Source: Bryobacterales bacterium | Lineage (GTDB): Bacteria; Acidobacteriota; Terriglobia; Bryobacterales; Bryobacteraceae | Direction of reading: 5' to 3' | Assembly: GCA_003162425.1 (NCBI GenBank) | Contig: PMOK01000208.1 | Span: 1-37,571, forward strand | DNA: 37,571 nt | In this document: positions 15,348 to 22,745 of the stretch, piece after piece | Layout of the letters: every line of letters starts with the position of its first letter | Numbering within the stretch: position 1 is the first letter of the stretch | Notes under the pieces: generated by a model | Databases searched by the model: none | What the model was told of the DNA's origin: nothing | The model's input: only the letters and a program-made list of their open reading frames with translations | Program-made: the position numbers and the translations under genes

Positions 15348-16346
15348 ATGAAACCACGCGTCCTGGTCACCAAACGGATTTTCCCGGAAGCAATCGCGTT
15401 CTTAAAAGAGCATTGCGAAGTGGACTATGAAGAGACCGACGACGGTTTGCCCAACGATCAACTGCTCGATCGGCTGCGCGGCAAACAGGCCATCCTAGCC
15501 CAACTCACCAACAAGTTCACACCCGAGGTGATCGATTCGCTCGACGGTTTGAAGATCATCGCCAATGTTGCCGTGGGCTTCGACAATATCGACGTGCCCG
15601 CCGCAACGCGCAAAGGCATTCTGGTGAGCAACACACCGGATGTACTCACGGATACAACGGCCGATTTCGCGTTTGCGCTCTTGCTGGCTGCGGCTCGCCG
15701 CGTAGTGGAAGGGCACCAGTATCTACACGCCGGACTGTGGCGGAAATGGTCCATTGACCTGCTGGTGGGCCATGACGTACATCATCGGACTCTGGGAATC
15801 CTAGGGATGGGCCGCATTGGACAAGCCGTGGCTCGCCGTGCGCGCGGGTTTTCGATGCGTATCCTTTACTACGATCCCGTACCAGCGCCAGAGGCGATCT
15901 CACGCGAGCTGGAGCTGGAGTTGGTTTCGAAAGACCAGCTTCTGCGCGAATCCGATTTCGTGAGCTTGCACGTCCCACTCTCGGATTCAACGCGCAAGCT
16001 GATTGGCGAGCCCGAACTCATGCTCATGAAGAAGAGCGCGATCCTGGTGAACACGTCGCGAGGTCCGGTGGCGGACGAATCCGCGGTGGCCAAGGCGCTG
16101 GATGAAGGATGGATCGCGGGCGCCGGCCTGGACGTATTCGAAAACGAACCCAAGGTGCATCCGGGGCTTCTGAAGCTGACGAATGTAGTGCTGACGCCGC
16201 ACATCGCAAGCGCGTCTATTGATACGCGACGCGAGATGTCCATGCTGGCGGCTCGAAATGCGGTGGCCGCGCTCGAGGGAAGGCGCCCACCGACGCTCCT
16301 CAACCCTCAGTTATGGGATTCGCTTTCGAGCTCAAAAGGAGCTTGA
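15348..16346 (+). CDS. 2-hydroxyacid dehydrogenase (glyoxylate/hydroxypyruvate reductase type)
   Basis: 332 residues from the ATG at 15348; an ATG at 15339 adds three residues. It is a D-isomer-specific 2-hydroxyacid dehydrogenase with IANVAVGFDNIDVPAATRKG in the catalytic domain and LGILGMGRIGQAVARRARGF as the NAD(P)-binding loop (residues 149-168). The catalytic triad is visible: Arg238 in NTSRGP, Glu267 in FENEP and His285 in LTPHIASAS. It most resembles glycerate/glyoxylate reductases of the GhrB/GyaR group, which interconvert glyoxylate and glycolate or hydroxypyruvate and D-glycerate in the cytosol. Its 3' end overlaps the convergent small gene at 16300-16530 by 47 bp. Confidence 0.9.
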   Translation: MKPRVLVTKRIFPEAIAFLKEHCEVDYEETDDGLPNDQLLDRLRGKQAILAQLTNKFTPEVIDSLDGLKIIANVAVGFDNIDVPAATRKGILVSNTPDVLTDTTADFAFALLLAAARRVVEGHQYLHAGLWRKWSIDLLVGHDVHHRTLGILGMGRIGQAVARRARGFSMRILYYDPVPAPEAISRELELELVSKDQLLRESDFVSLHVPLSDSTRKLIGEPELMLMKKSAILVNTSRGPVADESAVAKALDEGWIAGAGLDVFENEPKVHPGLLKLTNVVLTPHIASASIDTRREMSMLAARNAVAALEGRRPPTLLNPQLWDSLSSSKGA

Positions 16347-16530
16347 GCACCAACAGATCCGATGGATGGAAGCTCGCCATGGGCACATTGTTCAGATCCT
16401 CATCGGTTTCAATGATATGGCTCCGAATCAAGGTGCGCAATTCTTCCAAAGAGAGCCCTAACTCCGCGGCAGCCTCGTTTTCGGAGTACTGCGTCTTGGC
16501 TGGTTTGATGGCGAGCGTTCCCTGATTCAT
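16300..16530 (-). CDS. Small MerR-like helix-turn-helix protein
   Basis: A 76-residue protein. The segment YSENEAAAELGLSLEELRTL, followed by IRSHIIETDEDLNNVPMASF and HPSDLLVLKLLL, has the layout of the short MerR/excisionase-type winged helix: a helix-turn-helix, a linker and a recognition strand ending in a hydrophobic helix. Small DNA-binding proteins of this kind are common. It has no effector or dimerisation coiled coil, so it would be a minimal regulator or adaptor. It lies antisense to the last 47 bp of the 2-hydroxyacid dehydrogenase gene. The alternative, that it is only a chance frame, is less likely given the amphipathic pattern. Confidence 0.6.
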   Translation of the reverse strand: MNQGTLAIKPAKTQYSENEAAAELGLSLEELRTLIRSHIIETDEDLNNVPMASFHPSDLLVLKLLLSSKANPITEG

Positions 16531-16587
16531 GATTGCTTAAGTCGATAGTAAGGGGTAGCCAGGGTTTCACCAATCGGGCAAAACTCT

Positions 16588-16658
16588 GTTCTTTGGTTAC
16601 TTGGTTCCTTAGTTCGTGCTGGTTCTTCGGTTTTTCGGTCCTTCAGTTCTTCGGTTCC
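16588..16658 (-). repeat. Degenerate 8-bp tandem repeat array (about eight units)
   Basis: Read on the minus strand the units follow aaccgaag, aactgaag, gaccgaaa, aaccgaag, aaccagca, then more diverged units ending aaccaagt and aaccaaag, mostly in 8-bp register. It occupies the gap between the divergent small regulator (16530) and the ADOP permease (16677). Confidence 0.7.
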
Positions 16659-16676
16659 AGAAGGTAGACTGGGAGC

Positions 16677-19058
16677 GTGCGCGGCCTTAGGAAGAATATC
16701 GGGTTTTCTCTGATTGTAATTTCGGTGCTGGCGCTTGGGATTGGCGCCAATACCGCGTTTTTCAGCATCATCGACCGAGTTCTGCTGCATCCCTTTCCGT
16801 TTCGCAGCCTGGATCGGCTGGTAGAGATTCGCGCCGTGGATGCCAAGGGCCAGGAAACCAATAACAAGCCCGAAGACATGAACTTCTTCGCCACTCACGT
16901 CCATTCGTTTGAACGCGTGGAGATCTGGAGATGGCAGAATTTCGTCCTGACCGGCGTCGACAATACCGACTCCGTCTTTGCGCTGGAGGTCAGTCAGAAT
17001 TTGTTCGATACGCTCGGCGTCCGGCCGGCGCTGGGACGGACGTTTCTTCCCGGCGAGTTCGAGTCGGCAGCGCCGGCGGTGGTGGTGATCAGCGATCGTT
17101 TGTGGCGCAAGCATTTTCACGCCGATCCCGGCATCGTCGGCCGGCAAGTCCTGCTCGATGGCAAGGGCTACACGGTGGTGGGCATCATGGGACCTGGCTT
17201 CGTTTTCACCAACCCTGCTCATCAAGCGTGGATTCCATTCAAACCCTCGACCGTTATACGCGGAGAACTGCATGCCTACTTCAGCAACCTGGCAAGGCTC
17301 CGGTCCGGAATTTCAATCGCGCAGGCCCAGCATGAGATGGAAGCCGTAACGCCTGGCCTGCCACCGAATCCGGATCGTGACAAAGGTTGGCACGCGCGCT
17401 TGCGGCCGTTCACCGAACAATTCACCGGTCCCTACCGGAGGGCACTCGTGATGTCATGGGGTGCGGTGGGCCTGGTGCTGCTGATTGCCTGCGCCAACGC
17501 CGCTAATTTGCTGCTGGCGCGCGCATCCGAGCGGCGCCGCGAGTTCGCCATTCGAGCATCGCTCGGAGCGGATAGCGTGCGGCTGGCGCGTCAGGTGATC
17601 ACCGAGACGTTGACGCTGGGTCTCGCCGCTGGCGTCGCCGGAGTGGCGCTCTCTTTCGGTTTGATCCGATTGCTCGCGAAATTATTTGTAGCGAAACTTC
17701 CGGTGCCTGGGCTGGATTCCGTATCCATGAACGGCATGGTTCTGGCAGCGACCGCAGGTCTGGTTCTGCTGACCACTTTGCTGTGCGCCACTCCGGCTTG
17801 CGCCAGCCTGTGGCGATCCGATCTGACTGCGGGCATCCAGGCGGCTGGGCGGAGCGTATCATCTAGCCGCGCGGCGAATCGCACCAGAGCTGTCCTGCTC
17901 TCTTTTGAAGTGGCGCTCTCCCTGATGCTCTTGGTGGGCGCGGGCCTGATGCTGCATACGTTGGATCGGCTGATGCGAGTTCACCTCGGCTTTGAACCAG
18001 AGCATGTGCTGGTGGCGGGTGTTTCCGCGCCAGCGCAGCTCGAAACGAAAGAGGCGAAAGCGAGCCACTACTCGCGCGTGCTGGACCAGGTGCGATCGCT
18101 GCCGGGCGTGCTGAATGCCGGCGTCGCCACAGTTCTTCCGTTTGGCGGGCTGTCGATTACCTCATCGTTGACCGCCGAAGGTATCAAGGACACCAACTGG
18201 CGCAGTTATGGCATTTACCTTCGCGAGATCAGTCCCGGATATTTCCCGGCGTTGGGCGTCCGCCTGTTGCGTGGACGGGATTTCAATGCAGGCGACACAG
18301 CGAGATCAGAGTCCGTGGTGATGATCAACGATGAGCTTGCGCGGCATTATTGGCCAGGCCAGGACCCGTTGGGGAAGCGCGTGTCGCGATCCGATGAGCC
18401 CAAGCCCGGCGAGTGGTCCACGGTAGTTGGAGTGGTGGAAAGCATCAAGCATCGATCGCTCCGGACTGGCTCGGACGCAGAATTGTATTTGCCGTACACG
18501 CAATCGCTGATCGGCGCCAAATACACTTATCTGGTTTTGCGAACGCAGGGTGACCCTCTTTCAGTTGTTTCTGCTTTGCGCAAACGAATTCACGATGTCG
18601 ATCCTGGCCAGCCGGTGACTTCGGTGGAGACTATGCGGACGATGGTGGTGAATTCCGCCGCTGAAGTGCGATTCCACACTCTGCTACTCGAAATCTTCGC
18701 GGGACTCGCGCTCGGTCTTGCGGTGGCGGGCATTTTCGCCGTGGTGTCGTATGCCGTGTCGCGGCGGACGCGGGAAATCGGTATTCGCGGCGCGTTGGGA
18801 GCGACTCCAACCGACGTGGTCCGGCTCGTGATCGGAATCGCAATGCGCCCGGTCGCTCTCGGCGCCTGCGTTGGCATGGCGGGAGCATTGGCGGCGACGC
18901 GAATGTTGGAATCAGAACTGTTCGAGACCGCTCCAGCCGATCCATTGGTGTTTGTCGTGGTGGTTGTGCTGTTAATCTCGACGGCTGTGGCGGCAGCGTC
19001 GATACCCGCATGGCGAGCTACGCGGATCGATCCAGCGGAAGTTCTGCGGGCGGAATAA
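16677..19058 (+). CDS. ADOP-family MacB/FtsX-type permease
   Basis: A 793-residue permease with a MacB_PCD periplasmic domain after the first membrane helix (VISVLALGIGANTAFFSIID), a first FtsX block (ALVMSWGAVGLVLLIACANA ... RRREFAIRASLGA), a second PCD-like loop (~residues 420-640), and a last FtsX block (SRRTREIGIRGALGATPTDV). It ends SIPAWRATRIDPAEVLRAE. This duplicated layout is the 'acidobacterial duplicated orphan permease' type, which usually lacks an ATPase next door, as here. The start is GTG at 16677; an in-frame stop at 16665 rules out a longer form. The usual extra residues before the first helix (…LRYALRQLRKSPG) are shorter here. The transported substrate is unknown; related MacB proteins move peptides or lipids across the envelope. 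Confidence 0.88.
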   Translation: MRGLRKNIGFSLIVISVLALGIGANTAFFSIIDRVLLHPFPFRSLDRLVEIRAVDAKGQETNNKPEDMNFFATHVHSFERVEIWRWQNFVLTGVDNTDSVFALEVSQNLFDTLGVRPALGRTFLPGEFESAAPAVVVISDRLWRKHFHADPGIVGRQVLLDGKGYTVVGIMGPGFVFTNPAHQAWIPFKPSTVIRGELHAYFSNLARLRSGISIAQAQHEMEAVTPGLPPNPDRDKGWHARLRPFTEQFTGPYRRALVMSWGAVGLVLLIACANAANLLLARASERRREFAIRASLGADSVRLARQVITETLTLGLAAGVAGVALSFGLIRLLAKLFVAKLPVPGLDSVSMNGMVLAATAGLVLLTTLLCATPACASLWRSDLTAGIQAAGRSVSSSRAANRTRAVLLSFEVALSLMLLVGAGLMLHTLDRLMRVHLGFEPEHVLVAGVSAPAQLETKEAKASHYSRVLDQVRSLPGVLNAGVATVLPFGGLSITSSLTAEGIKDTNWRSYGIYLREISPGYFPALGVRLLRGRDFNAGDTARSESVVMINDELARHYWPGQDPLGKRVSRSDEPKPGEWSTVVGVVESIKHRSLRTGSDAELYLPYTQSLIGAKYTYLVLRTQGDPLSVVSALRKRIHDVDPGQPVTSVETMRTMVVNSAAEVRFHTLLLEIFAGLALGLAVAGIFAVVSYAVSRRTREIGIRGALGATPTDVVRLVIGIAMRPVALGACVGMAGALAATRMLESELFETAPADPLVFVVVVVLLISTAVAAASIPAWRATRIDPAEVLRAE

Positions 19059-19183
19059 GAATAGTGGGGCGGACCCCCTGGTCCGCGCGGGCCCCCCTGG
19101 GCCCGCAACTTGAAGCTCTATCTATTTCGCCAACAGGCCGACGTGGGCGTCGGCCGCGGACCAGGGGGTCCGCCCCACTATTC
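19059..19183. repeat. Palindromic element A, complete copy (125 bp)
   Basis: Outer arms at 19059-19086 and 19156-19183 are 28-bp perfect reverse complements. Two more hairpins lie inside: gcgggccc-ccct-gggcccgc and ggccgacg-tggg-cgtcggcc. The outer arm itself contains ggacc-ccct-ggtcc. It starts on the base after the permease stop and its right end abuts the permease remnant. No reading frame is inside. It resembles a REP/MITE-like non-autonomous element. Confidence 0.9.
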
Positions 19184-19474
19184 CGGAATTAAGGCGGCCA
19201 ACAACACTGCCACCAATAACACCAATCCCGCCGCGATGAACGTTCCGACGTCCGTTGGTTTCACTCCATAGAGCAGACTGGCGATGATCCGGGTCAGGGC
19301 GAACGCGAGCCCAGCGCCATTCGAATTCCGATTTCCTGCGTCCGCTGGATCACCGATTGCGCCATCACGCCATAAATCCCAATCGCCGCGAGCAGCAGCG
19401 ACAGCGCGGCCAGAGCGGCCAGCACACGGGCTTCTGCGCGATACCCTGGCCGCGTATTTAAGATCACCAATCAC
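19184..19474 (-). pseudogene. Decayed ADOP permease remnant
   Basis: On the minus strand a GTG at 19474 with a GAGGAG upstream opens [15 protein letters not shown], the usual start of ADOP permeases. The frame then jumps directly into the C-terminal FtsX block in another frame ([20 protein letters not shown], then [20 protein letters not shown], ending at a stop). After a further gap a third frame gives [20 protein letters not shown] and VGTFIAAGLVLLVAVLLAAL, which stops at the edge of element A. So roughly 90 per cent of the gene has been lost by internal deletion, with two frame breaks. A 98-residue frame (19178-19474) runs through it but mixes real and out-of-frame parts, so it is not a functional gene. 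Confidence 0.8.
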
Positions 19475-19593
19475 GTGCTTAACTCCTCAGAAACATAATG
19501 ACGCAGAAGCACATGTTTCGTAACGCTGCCGCGATCACGACTTCGTAATTGTACGATTTAACTGGATTGTAATGGAGGTTTCCAAACTTTCCA

Positions 19594-19622
19594 TTGCAAA
19601 TGTACAAGTGCTGGAGTATATT
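19594..19622 (+). promoter_or_regulatory. Strong candidate sigma70 promoter for the three-gene cassette
   Basis: TTGCAA (19594-19599) and TATATT (19617-19622) are separated by exactly 17 bases. The ribosome-binding site ggaggtg follows at 19636-19642 and the ATG at 19647, leaving a short leader of about 18 bases. The flanking DNA is clearly more AT-rich than the genes around it. Confidence 0.65.
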
Positions 19623-19646
19623 TTTTCACACCTTTGGAGGTGAGCG

Positions 19647-20024
19647 ATGCCTTATCTGCTTAGAGCCGCACGCTTGGAAATGATTATCTTGCTTGGCGGC
19701 CTTATGATCGTCGTTGCGAGTAAGGTGTTTGCCGGCGGCATCGGTCTCGCGGGCCTGCTCACAGTGTCCAAACGGCCGGGCCAAAGCCCCAATGAACCGG
19801 CCGAATTCAGCCCGGCGCGGGCCCAGATGTTAATGGCGACGCTCCTCGCGGCCATGTACTACCTGCTCCAAGTGATCAACAATCCATCCGCCGCCAGCCT
19901 TCCGGACGCGCCAAGCACATTGGTGGGCGTATTAGGCGGGAGCCATGCAATCTATCTGGGAGGGAAGGTGCAGAGTGCGTGGGACCTTTTGACTGCTAGC
20001 CAGAACAAACACTCGAAGGAATAG
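19647..20024 (+). CDS. Small membrane protein of a three-gene cassette, unknown function
   Basis: 125 residues with an N-terminal hydrophobic helix (MIILLGGLMIVVASKVFAGG) and a second hydrophobic stretch. The key segment is FSPARAQMLMATLLAAMYYL, followed after a short Pro/Ala linker by LPDAPSTLVGVLGGSHAIYL and GGK. The neighbouring gene product has the same pattern (SRFQLLVFTFVIALSLFLMV ... FPEIPANVLTLLGISASTYA, then VSK), so the two appear to be related by an ancient duplication. A strong ribosome-binding site (ggaggtg) and promoter precede it. The next gene follows after 9 bp. I do not recognise the family; the topology would put the conserved loop between two membrane helices. Confidence 0.65.
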   Translation: MPYLLRAARLEMIILLGGLMIVVASKVFAGGIGLAGLLTVSKRPGQSPNEPAEFSPARAQMLMATLLAAMYYLLQVINNPSAASLPDAPSTLVGVLGGSHAIYLGGKVQSAWDLLTASQNKHSKE

Positions 20025-20033
20025 GAGAATACG

Positions 20034-20522
20034 ATGAGCGAAAACGGAAAAGACGCGAAATTGATCATACCGCAAGTGATAATGGTGGTCGTTTTTCTGG
20101 TGGCCGCATTTCTCATAGCGATATACGGCCCCGGGACCGCTAAGAGCAGGCTGACGATGACCATCGGCTACGCGCTCCTGGTGCTCATATTCCTGTTCGG
20201 GATGGTAATCCTGGTGAAGATCATTCGCGGGAACATCGATTTGAGCACACTGCTCAGCGAAGACGGCAAAGCCAGCATGTCGCGGTTTCAGCTTTTGGTT
20301 TTTACCTTTGTTATCGCTTTGAGTCTGTTCTTGATGGTGGTGGCTCAGAACGGTGCAAAGTTTCCTGAAATCCCAGCGAACGTCTTAACGCTATTGGGTA
20401 TCAGTGCAAGCACGTATGCGGTCAGCAAGGGTATCCAGGCCGGGAGCAAGCCTGATCCGAACGGGCCACCGCCCACGCCGCCTCCACCACCGCAAAGAAC
20501 AATTGGAGGCGGAGGTGTCTGA
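20034..20522 (+). CDS. Membrane protein of a three-gene cassette, unknown function
   Basis: 162 residues with four predicted membrane segments (VIMVVVFLVAAFLIAIYG; TIGYALLVLIFLFGMVILV; LLVFTFVIALSLFLMVV; ANVLTLLGISASTYAVS), then a Pro-rich tail (PNGPPPTPPPPPQ) that is probably an extended linker or binding segment. The second half has the same SRxQxLxxT ... LxxxPxxLxxLLGxS layout as the preceding protein. An aggag lies about 6 bases before the start, and the stop TGA overlaps the next ATG (TGATG), which implies coupled translation. No enzymatic motif is visible; a scaffold or small channel is possible but unsupported. Confidence 0.65.
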   Translation: MSENGKDAKLIIPQVIMVVVFLVAAFLIAIYGPGTAKSRLTMTIGYALLVLIFLFGMVILVKIIRGNIDLSTLLSEDGKASMSRFQLLVFTFVIALSLFLMVVAQNGAKFPEIPANVLTLLGISASTYAVSKGIQAGSKPDPNGPPPTPPPPPQRTIGGGGV

Positions 20523-21439
20523 TGGCGGCTAAGAGTAGAAAGACCAAAGTGTCGCCTGCGGCGTTGGGGGCCGCGGGGGCCATCCCGCTAGCACTAGCGC
20601 TGACTGTTGGCAACCTGAGCCCCGGCGGAGGATCGACGACACCCGCCAGCGATCCGAACGCCTCGGTGAAGTGCGCGGAAGGAATTGAAAACTTCAGTGG
20701 TTGCCATCCGAGCTATCCCACGGGCTGCAGCGTCGCCGGAAAATATGATGGCTATTTGAACTTCCTTAAGAACAAAGAGCCGGCTCGCAATTTGACGCCT
20801 GTGAAATTCTTCACGAGCTCAGCCGATTATCAGAATCTGGACAGCCAGACTCCGAAGGAGCTCGCACCATCCAATCACTTTGACCTCAAGGACGACCTTG
20901 CAAAACTCGGTGAGGGTCAAGAGTACGGCGTGGTCGGGTATCTGTATTACGTGAAGCAAGAGGGCGCCGAGAGCAGCAACTGCGAACTGACTGCGCCGGA
21001 CGACACGGATTTCCATATCGGGATCGGATTCGATAAGAATGTGGCGGCGTCGGTGTTGTCGCCGAGTAAGGAAACGGCCGCGGATAAGCTTGCTGTCAAG
21101 GAGACCGCGGTAGTGGTGGAGATGACTCCTCAATATAGGGGAGATTTAGCGCCGGAGTGGACGATTGAGGCGCTGAAGAAAGTTCTTGGCAAACAAGTAA
21201 GAGTAGTCGGGCAATTGATGGCAGATAACGAGCACAACGTGCCCAAGGACAATTGTGGACTGGCCGGGCACGAAGCCTCGTGCTGGCGCGCGTCCATTTG
21301 GGAACTGCACCCTGTGACCAGCTTTCAGTGGTGCAATGCCGCTGATGGTACCCAGGACCCAAGTGGCTGGACCGATCTCGGCTCGGAGCTCAGATCGGCG
21401 AGCACTACAACTGCGCAAGACCAAGCACCGAAGAAATAG
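20522..21439 (+). CDS. Exported Cys-containing protein of a three-gene cassette
   Basis: 305 residues. After a short basic N-terminus there is one hydrophobic segment (SPAALGAAGAIPLALALTVG), so the bulk is probably outside the membrane. Cysteines occur in CAEGIENFSGCHPSYPTGC and later in CGLAGHEASC. The second half has a recurrent layout: GVVGYLYYVKQEGAESSNCE, then DDTDFHIGIGFD, then VVVEMTPQYR, then LGKQVRVVGQLMADNEH and WRASIWELHPVTSFQWC. I have seen similar ESCNC / DxDxHI / VRVxGxLxxDxEH / WEIHPVT sequences in other bacterial proteins of unknown function; an OB-like or nuclease-like beta fold is plausible but unproven. It is translationally coupled to the preceding membrane protein. Confidence 0.65.
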   Translation: MAAKSRKTKVSPAALGAAGAIPLALALTVGNLSPGGGSTTPASDPNASVKCAEGIENFSGCHPSYPTGCSVAGKYDGYLNFLKNKEPARNLTPVKFFTSSADYQNLDSQTPKELAPSNHFDLKDDLAKLGEGQEYGVVGYLYYVKQEGAESSNCELTAPDDTDFHIGIGFDKNVAASVLSPSKETAADKLAVKETAVVVEMTPQYRGDLAPEWTIEALKKVLGKQVRVVGQLMADNEHNVPKDNCGLAGHEASCWRASIWELHPVTSFQWCNAADGTQDPSGWTDLGSELRSASTTTAQDQAPKK

Positions 21440-21468
21440 ACGTAAACTCGGAGATGGGAGTCTTACTC

Positions 21469-22710
21469 ATGTCCGATAAGCATACTTCCGTACTTCGTCC
21501 GCATACGCAGGTCATGACGCGCGGCTTCGATCCCAGCCTTTCGGTAGGCTCGGCGAGACCGGCCGTGTTCCGCAGTTCGACTTACGTTTTTTCCAGCCCG
21601 GAAGCGGCCGAGCGCGCCTTCGACTTGATGGCCGGACGCGCGCAGCCTGCGCCGGATGAGCAGGTGGACCTGGTTTACTCGCGCTTCAATCATCCGAACG
21701 CCGAGATCTTGGAGGATCAGATGGTCCCGCTCGAAACGGGAGCACATGCCGCGCTGGTTTTTAATTCGGGCATGGCCGCCATCATGACGGCTCTGCTCAC
21801 CTTCGTACATCCCGGCGAGAGCATTGTTTATACGGTCCCGATTTACGGCGGCACGCAGCATCTTATCCAGGATTTTCTCTCAACGCTCGGAATAATCGGT
21901 ATTCCAGTACCGGCGGGCGCCACCCAGGAGATCGATGACGCGATTCGTAGCGCGAAGAATCTGGCGGTGGTTTTAATCGAGACGCCCGCCAACCCCACCA
22001 TCATCATGACCGGGATCAAGCAGGCGGCCGATACCGCAGCTGGTTTGCGCAGGAAGCCGCTGGTGATGGTTGACAACACGTTGATGGGTCCGGCGTTCCA
22101 GCATCCGTTGATGCTGGGCGCTGACATCTGCTTGTATTCGGCGACCAAGTATCTTTCCGGATTCAGCGACATGATTGGTGGAGCGGCAATTGCAGTGGAC
22201 CCTGACCTGATCCGCCAGATGCGCTCAAAAAGAAGCCTATTCGGAAACATCCTGCAACCGGACGAGTGCTGGATGCTGGACGGGCGCTTGCCGACAGTGG
22301 CGCTCCGGATGAATCGATCCAGCAAGAACGCGGAACGAATCGCCGAGCGGCTGGCACGTAATCCAAAAGTGGCGCGGGTATTGTATCCCACGCTGTTCAC
22401 CGATCCCGAACAGATTCGCATCGTCAATGAGCAGTGCGATTTTCCAGGCGGCATGCTTTCGCTTGATCTCCGTGGGGGCAAGAAGGCAGCCTTCGAGTTT
22501 CTACGCAACTTACGCATCGCGCGCAATGCGGTTTCGCTCGGAAGTGTGGAGACACTGGTCTGCCATCCGAAAACCACTACGCATTCGGGCTTCACGGACG
22601 CGGAATTCGCGCAGGCCGGGGTGACGGATGGGTTGGTACGAATTTCAATCGGGATTGAAGATTGGCGCGATTTGCTGGCCGATTTTGAGCAGGCGCTGGA
22701 TTTGGTTTAG
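21469..22710 (+). CDS. PLP-dependent trans-sulfuration enzyme (cystathionine synthase/lyase family)
   Basis: 413 residues from the ATG at 21469, which has a ggag at the usual distance; the upstream ATG at 21454 has its Shine-Dalgarno-like bases too close. It is a Cys/Met-metabolism enzyme: YSRFNHPNAEILEDQMVPLE, VFNSGMAAIMTALL, VYTVPIYGGTQHLI, MVDNTLMGPAF with Asp202 for the PLP ring nitrogen, and SATKYLSGFSDMIGG with the PLP lysine at Lys227. GSVETLVCHPKTTTHSGFT fits the carboxylate-binding Arg/Ser region of the family. It could be cystathionine gamma-synthase, cystathionine lyase or methionine gamma-lyase; the exact reaction cannot be told from sequence alone. It lies 29 bp after the unknown cassette, so it could share its transcript. 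Confidence 0.88.
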   Translation: MSDKHTSVLRPHTQVMTRGFDPSLSVGSARPAVFRSSTYVFSSPEAAERAFDLMAGRAQPAPDEQVDLVYSRFNHPNAEILEDQMVPLETGAHAALVFNSGMAAIMTALLTFVHPGESIVYTVPIYGGTQHLIQDFLSTLGIIGIPVPAGATQEIDDAIRSAKNLAVVLIETPANPTIIMTGIKQAADTAAGLRRKPLVMVDNTLMGPAFQHPLMLGADICLYSATKYLSGFSDMIGGAAIAVDPDLIRQMRSKRSLFGNILQPDECWMLDGRLPTVALRMNRSSKNAERIAERLARNPKVARVLYPTLFTDPEQIRIVNEQCDFPGGMLSLDLRGGKKAAFEFLRNLRIARNAVSLGSVETLVCHPKTTTHSGFTDAEFAQAGVTDGLVRISIGIEDWRDLLADFEQALDLV

Positions 22711-22717
22711 GGAAACC

Positions 22718-22745
22718 GGTTGGCAGGCGAAAGCGCCTGCCCCAC
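22718..22745. repeat. Palindromic repeat B, probable terminator between convergent genes
   Basis: A 28-base repeat with core ggcaggcg-aaag-cgcctgcc, the same sequence as 34578-34605 and close to the inverted copy at 34737-34764. It fills the 35 bp between the convergent stops at 22710 and 22746, so it probably acts as a shared transcription end. Confidence 0.7.

Noticed and set aside
16527..17273. 248-codon minus-strand frame over the start of the ADOP permease
   Set aside because: It crosses the octamer repeat array and is antisense to a clear membrane protein; no domain.
19059..19183. Element A as an insertion sequence
   Set aside because: It is too short for a transposase and contains no frame; at most it is a non-autonomous element.
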